A DNA stretch of 64,000 nt from an uncultured Eubacterium sp. (GTDB taxonomy: Bacteria > Bacillota > Clostridia > Lachnospirales > Lachnospiraceae). Below are positions 60,072-64,000 of this stretch, one piece after another. A program made the translations under genes and the position numbers. Within the stretch, counting starts at the first letter, position 1. Each line of letters starts with the position of its first letter. Under the pieces are notes generated by a model. That model saw only the letters and a program-made list of their open reading frames with translations, ran no database searches and was not told where the DNA came from. The stretch covers positions 58,572 to 122,571 of the forward strand of contig CAKRGF010000003.1 of NCBI GenBank assembly GCA_934322085.1, written 5' to 3'.

Positions 60072-60419
60072 GAGCAGCACAAGTGACCGCGCCCATTCAG
60101 ACGAAAGGGAATGGGTGAGGAAAGTCCGAGCTTCACAGGGCAGGATGCCGGATAACGTCCGGTGGAGGCGACTCCCAGGCTAGTGCAACAGAAATATACC
60201 GCCACGGCTTTGCCCGTGGTAAGGTTGGAATGGCGAGGTAAGAGCTCACCGCCTCTCTGGTAACAGGGAGGGCATATGTAAACCCCATCCGAAGCAAGAC
60301 CGAACAGGAAGCGATACGGCGGCCCGTCGTGCTTTCGGGTAGGTCGCTAGAGCCTGTTGGCAACAGCAGGTCCAGATAGATGGTCACTCAACGACAGAAC
60401 TCGGCTTATCGTGCTGCTC
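60072..60419 (+). ncRNA. rnpB: RNase P RNA
   Basis: About 348 nt. P1 pairs GAGCAGCAC (60072-60080) with GTGCTGCTC (60411-60419). Conserved core blocks are GAGGAAAGTCCGAGC, ACAGAAATATACCGCC, GGTAAGGTTGGAA-type region, and the 3' block AGATAGATGGTCACTCA with ACAGAACTCGGCTTA. It is the catalytic part of RNase P, which trims tRNA 5' ends. The exact ends are inferred from P1. Confidence 0.95.
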
Positions 60420-60456
60420 ATATGAATTAAATAATAGAATTTTAAGGTAGATGGAG

Positions 60457-60479
60457 AGCACCCGGAAGGGTGCTTTTTT
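60457..60479 (+). terminator. Terminator after rnpB
   Basis: AGCACCC pairs with GGGTGCT around GGAAG, followed by six T. The next 147 bases up to the surface-protein gene hold a TATAAT at 60583-60588 with no clear -35. Confidence 0.9.
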
Positions 60480-60626
60480 ATTGCAGAAATAACACGATCA
60501 ATAAAGAATGAGAATACTTTATTTGCAAGAAAAAAGGAAATAATCCTTGTACTTTTCCAATGATATTTCAAAAATACAAATTTATAATCTTTTTTATCAG
60601 CAGTAAAAAAGAAGGAGATGAGTGTT

Positions 60627-62969
60627 ATGTTAAAAAAAAGCATAAGTATATTACTTGCTTTTGTAATGCTTTTTTCAATGATTCCCGTTATGAAAAAAGC
60701 AGAGTCTAAGGCAGTCAGTAAAGAAGAAATTCCTGATGGGTATACACCGATCTATGATGAGGCGGATTTAGCGGGGATAAATAATGACCCTAAGGGAAAA
60801 TACATTCTTATGAATGATATTGATTTATCAGAAACAAAAAAGGGAGGAGAGATAGATAATGGAAACGGATGGAGACCACTTAAAGAATTTAGTGGTGAAT
60901 TAGATGGAAATGGTTACTATATAAAAAATATGCACATATATGGAACATTAAAAGAAGGAAATTACGGTCTGTTTGAATACTTATCCGGCACTGGCTCTAT
61001 TAAAAGGCTGGGAATTAAGGATGTAGATATTGATATAGATGGCGTTGAATCCTATGCAGATGTTGGAGCTCTTGCGGGAGGTTGTATTGGAGAGGTGGAA
61101 CAGTGTTTTGTCACGGGTACAGTTTCAGGCTGTGCAGTTTCTTTAGCATCCGGTTCTGCTAGTGATAAGGGGCTGGATATGGGTGGATTTTTTGGATATT
61201 CTGGTGATTATGAAAGAGGCGAGATTACAGATTGTTATAATGGAGCAGATATAACTGTTTCGAATAATCAAAAAGTAAATGCAGGTGCTTTTTACGGTAC
61301 GGGCAAGGTGGATACAACGAATTGCTACAATGTTGGAAAAATTGCAGATGGTACAGGGACACTGTTTGATAATGGATATACGAGAAATTGTTTCTATCTG
61401 CAGGGGAGTGGAACTGGAGAGGAAGGTTCTCCTTTAACCGGATCTCAAATGAAAAAGAAACAATATTATACAAAATTTGATTTTGAAAATGTATGGGAAA
61501 TTGATTCGCTTCATAAATATCAGTTTCCGCAGCTGAAAGAGTGTGTGCAGCAAAGAGTACAAAATTTAAAAATTGTTGAACTGCCCTCTAAGCGGGAATA
61601 TTTTCAGGGAGATGTGGTAGATTTAACAGGTGGAACAATAAATGTCACCTATGAGGATGGTTATGAAGTTACAGCTCCGCTTACGGATGAAATGCTGGGA
61701 AACTTTGATATGACAAAGATAGGGGAGGTTAGTGTCCCGATTGTGAAGGGTGGAGCCACAACATCTTTTTTGATAAATGTAAAAGAAATTGAAGTTAGTT
61801 CACTTTCCCTGAATCAGGACAAGTTGTCACTAAAGCCTGGAGACGAATATCAATTATCAGTTATTATTTCTCCGGCAAATGCTTCTAATAAAAATATTTT
61901 GTGGAATTCATCAAATGACACTGTTGCAACAGTAGATCAAAAAGGATATGTAAAGGCATTAAAGTGTGGGACTACGATTATAACGGCAACGGCATCAAAC
62001 AAGAAGAAAACACAATGTACTGTTGTTGTAGAAACACCGGCAGATGCAGTTGAAATAATTCATGATAGTAATAATCAAACCTTTTATGCAGAAGATGAAT
62101 CTTATGATAATGTAATTGTTTTAAAAGAAGGGGAATGGTATCAATGTGGCATAAGGAAGTATCCGAGTGATTCTTCGGATACTATAAAATGGGAAACAAA
62201 TAATTCTGTGGTTGCCCAGGTTTCGTCTAGTGGAATGATTCAAGCAAATTCTATGGGGACAGCAACCATTAAGGCTACGGCAAAGAGTGGTGCGCGTTCT
62301 TCTGTGAGGGTGTTTGTGAGACGGAATATTAGTAAATGTACAGCGGATGCAATACCAAATCAGGAATATAAAAATAAAGGAATTTATCCAGATATTGTTT
62401 TACGGGACATGGGCGTGATACTGAATTATCAAAACTATAATGTTGAGTATAAAAACAACGATAAACCAGGACAGGCAGTAGTGGTAGTTACAGCATCCGG
62501 AAATGGATATTATTATGGTCAAAAGGAGATATATTTTATTATTTCTGCTCCGGCGGCAACAGCAACGCCAGTACCAAAACCAACAATAAAACCACAGCCG
62601 GTAAAAAGCAATCCATCGAATTCGGGTTCGCAAACAAATTCTTCCGCGAATCGAACGAATAACCAAAATATCAAAGTAATAAAAGCGGCCAGAGTAAAAA
62701 TTAAATCTGTAAGAAATTTGAAAGGAAGAAAGATAAAAGTTACCTGGAAAAAAATTAAGGGTGTTAGCGGGTATGAGGTTGAAATTGCCAGAAACCGGAA
62801 GATGAGTAAAGATTACTGGGCGAAAGATACAAGCAGTAATTCTATGATTTGTAAAAAACGTAAAAAGAAAAAATATTACTATGTAAGGGTTAGAGCTTAT
62901 TATGAAACTGAGGATGAAATAATAGATAGCAAGTGGAGTACAGTTAAAAAAATTAAAATTACTAAATAA
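60627..62969 (+). CDS. Secreted GLUG/Ig-like surface protein with basic C-terminal domain
   Basis: 780 residues from the ATG nine bases after GGAG. A signal peptide (about 1-28), a GLUG-like region (about 60-260; repeats of GxxxGx...DCYN), a Big_3-like domain (about 310-390), two Big_2 domains (about 395-475 and 490-570; ATVDQKGYVKAL, AQVSSSGMIQAN), a further beta domain, a Pro/Asn linker and a lysine-rich Fn3-like domain at the C-terminus. No LPxTG motif. Adhesion or polymer binding is plausible; the ligand is not known. Confidence 0.85.
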   Translation: MLKKSISILLAFVMLFSMIPVMKKAESKAVSKEEIPDGYTPIYDEADLAGINNDPKGKYILMNDIDLSETKKGGEIDNGNGWRPLKEFSGELDGNGYYIKNMHIYGTLKEGNYGLFEYLSGTGSIKRLGIKDVDIDIDGVESYADVGALAGGCIGEVEQCFVTGTVSGCAVSLASGSASDKGLDMGGFFGYSGDYERGEITDCYNGADITVSNNQKVNAGAFYGTGKVDTTNCYNVGKIADGTGTLFDNGYTRNCFYLQGSGTGEEGSPLTGSQMKKKQYYTKFDFENVWEIDSLHKYQFPQLKECVQQRVQNLKIVELPSKREYFQGDVVDLTGGTINVTYEDGYEVTAPLTDEMLGNFDMTKIGEVSVPIVKGGATTSFLINVKEIEVSSLSLNQDKLSLKPGDEYQLSVIISPANASNKNILWNSSNDTVATVDQKGYVKALKCGTTIITATASNKKKTQCTVVVETPADAVEIIHDSNNQTFYAEDESYDNVIVLKEGEWYQCGIRKYPSDSSDTIKWETNNSVVAQVSSSGMIQANSMGTATIKATAKSGARSSVRVFVRRNISKCTADAIPNQEYKNKGIYPDIVLRDMGVILNYQNYNVEYKNNDKPGQAVVVVTASGNGYYYGQKEIYFIISAPAATATPVPKPTIKPQPVKSNPSNSGSQTNSSANRTNNQNIKVIKAARVKIKSVRNLKGRKIKVTWKKIKGVSGYEVEIARNRKMSKDYWAKDTSSNSMICKKRKKKKYYYVRVRAYYETEDEIIDSKWSTVKKIKITK

Positions 62970-62989
62970 TTATTATGGAGGATACAGTT

Positions 62990-63898
62990 ATGATAAAAAA
63001 GATTTTAATAGGTGTTTTGATATTTTTTGTTTGTTGTGGTTTGTTGTCCATGTGTGATGATTCGGAAGAAGAAAATACGAGTACACCACAACAAACGGAA
63101 ACAGCACAAAGTGAAACAGAAACCACATCAGCACCTGAAGCAGAAACTACAGAGGAACCAACAAAAACAAATAATTTTAAAATTGGTGATGAAATTCCAT
63201 TTACAAGTGATGATAACCAGTTAAGTTATGTTGCCAAAATAACAGATTGGGGTACAAAAGTAGAGGGTTTTGACCTTACATCCTATAAAACAATTACATG
63301 GTTTGAGTATGAAATAAAAAATACGGGAGATACGGATATAGAATTAACTGAAAATATTTTTAATATTTATGCAGATAATCATAATATATCTAAAACCTAT
63401 TCAGACAAGGGAATAATCCGTGAAAAAATCTCACCTGGAAGAGAGTTGTCAGGGCAGATTCAAGGAGAATTAGACCCAGATAACTATGATAAAATTGAGG
63501 TGCAGATTAATGATGCAAATGTTGTAATAAAAGATGCGGAGGAGACTTCAAACGCGGAAGCTTTGCAGCCGAAAGATGTTGAATTTGCTGAATGTGACTC
63601 AAAACAAATAAAAGATTTTTCAGGTAAATACTCAGATGGGGCAGGAGGAACTCTTAAAGTTGAAATGTATGAAGTGCCAGAGGAAACAATTGTTGCAAAT
63701 ATGGAAACAAAAAATACAGCGGGAGGAAATGATTATGAGGGAGAGCTAAATGAAATTAAACCAAATGTTTATCAGGCAATATGTAATGCACAAGGACAAG
63801 TTGTTGTTAGTTTTAAACGGGGAAGTAATAATAACATTTTAGCGTATGCATATAATGATGGAAATATATTCTTTGAAGGAAAACTCATTGGAAAATAA
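62990..63898 (+). CDS. Probable surface lipoprotein with DUF4352/DUF5067-like domain
   Basis: 302 residues from the ATG after GGAGG (62977-62981). An N-terminal helix ends at LLSMC, a lipobox with Met at -1, which is unusual. A Thr/Glu-rich stalk follows (about 27-60). A beta domain (about 62-175) contains the WFEYEIKNTGDTDIEL pattern of DUF4352/DUF5067 proteins. The last 110 residues form another beta region with no clear family. It may be cotranscribed with the Ig-like gene 20 bp upstream. Confidence 0.78.
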   Translation: MIKKILIGVLIFFVCCGLLSMCDDSEEENTSTPQQTETAQSETETTSAPEAETTEEPTKTNNFKIGDEIPFTSDDNQLSYVAKITDWGTKVEGFDLTSYKTITWFEYEIKNTGDTDIELTENIFNIYADNHNISKTYSDKGIIREKISPGRELSGQIQGELDPDNYDKIEVQINDANVVIKDAEETSNAEALQPKDVEFAECDSKQIKDFSGKYSDGAGGTLKVEMYEVPEETIVANMETKNTAGGNDYEGELNEIKPNVYQAICNAQGQVVVSFKRGSNNNILAYAYNDGNIFFEGKLIGK

Positions 63899-63954
63899 AA
63901 CAAATGCTGTAAGAAAGTACAGAAGCGAGCCTGTGAAAAAATTTCTGTAAATTA

Positions 63955-64000
63955 TATAATATCAAGGTCTTCTATGATAAAATACAAATCATAGGAGGCC
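63955..64000 (+). promoter_or_regulatory. TATAAT box and hairpin covering the next ribosome site
   Basis: TATAAT (63955-63960) sits just before a hairpin in which 63966-63978 pairs with 63988-64000 (13 pairs, two G-U). The 3' arm contains AGGAGG, so the ribosome site of the next gene, outside the window, would be masked at the very 5' end of the message. Confidence 0.5.

Noticed and set aside
1..64000. CRISPR array, prophage or toxin-antitoxin module
   Set aside because: No regularly spaced short repeats, phage structural genes or paired small toxin-like genes were found on either strand.

Overview
The window reads as chromosomal DNA of a Gram-positive Clostridia, most likely family Lachnospiraceae (a relative of Roseburia, Lachnospira, Agathobacter or Butyrivibrio). 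The grounds are strong AGGAGG ribosome sites, TTGACA/TATAAT-type sigma-A promoters, clostridial families such as DUF1836, DUF4321 and QueH, an ECF transporter, lysine-rich surface proteins, and a dgt-dnaG-rpoD-trmK cluster. The genus cannot be fixed from the sequence alone. No prophage, insertion sequence or CRISPR array was recognised.

Layout. 1-5434: end of aroB, a LemA/DUF2207 membrane pair, a CaCA-family cation exchanger behind a manganese-type (yybP-ykoY) riboswitch, aroK and a HAD phosphatase. 5435-6051: a gene-free stretch with two large divergent hairpin elements and the thi promoter and leader. 6052-8894: thiazole operon thiS-thiG-thiH-tenI. 8971-12063: metA and a chemoreceptor with a long acidic tail. 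12204-18056: arginine synthesis, argG on the minus strand facing away from argCJBD, which has an ARG box. 18139-24572: a small DMT transporter, then comEA, a two-component system, a GerMN lipoprotein and comEC. 24608-29435: xanthine salvage and transport, a GH43 xylosidase, holA and tRNA-Ser(CGA). 29563-32509: a tandem-repeat protein of unknown function, a membrane protein with a degenerate phosphoesterase domain, and a sirtuin.

32560-39703 is a probable cobalamin uptake island. On the minus strand a B12 riboswitch leads a secreted transcobalamin-like (DUF4430) protein and a PQQ-type beta-propeller. On the plus strand a membrane-anchored DUF4430 protein is followed by EcfT, a double EcfA and an S component. 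The likely job is to capture corrinoids at the surface and pass them to the ECF transporter.

39752-64000: degV, pcrA, DUF1836, a second pair of hairpin elements, a 23S rRNA uracil methyltransferase, a fifth hairpin element, an orphan FAD oxidoreductase, a MATE pump, an HD hydrolase, a zinc phospholipase-like protein, pgeF, queH, apbE, the dgt-dnaG-rpoD-trmK-nucleoside kinase run, RNase P RNA, an Ig-like surface protein and a probable lipoprotein.

The most unusual content is the family of about 145-nt structured elements (5490-5637, 5751-5895, 44055-44196, 44313-44460, 46170-46315). Their outer stems differ completely in sequence yet stay paired, and each copy carries a small GNRA-capped side hairpin whose closing pairs covary. 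Four of the copies form two divergent pairs, each spanning 406 bp. This points to an uncharacterised structured RNA or a mobile hairpin family.
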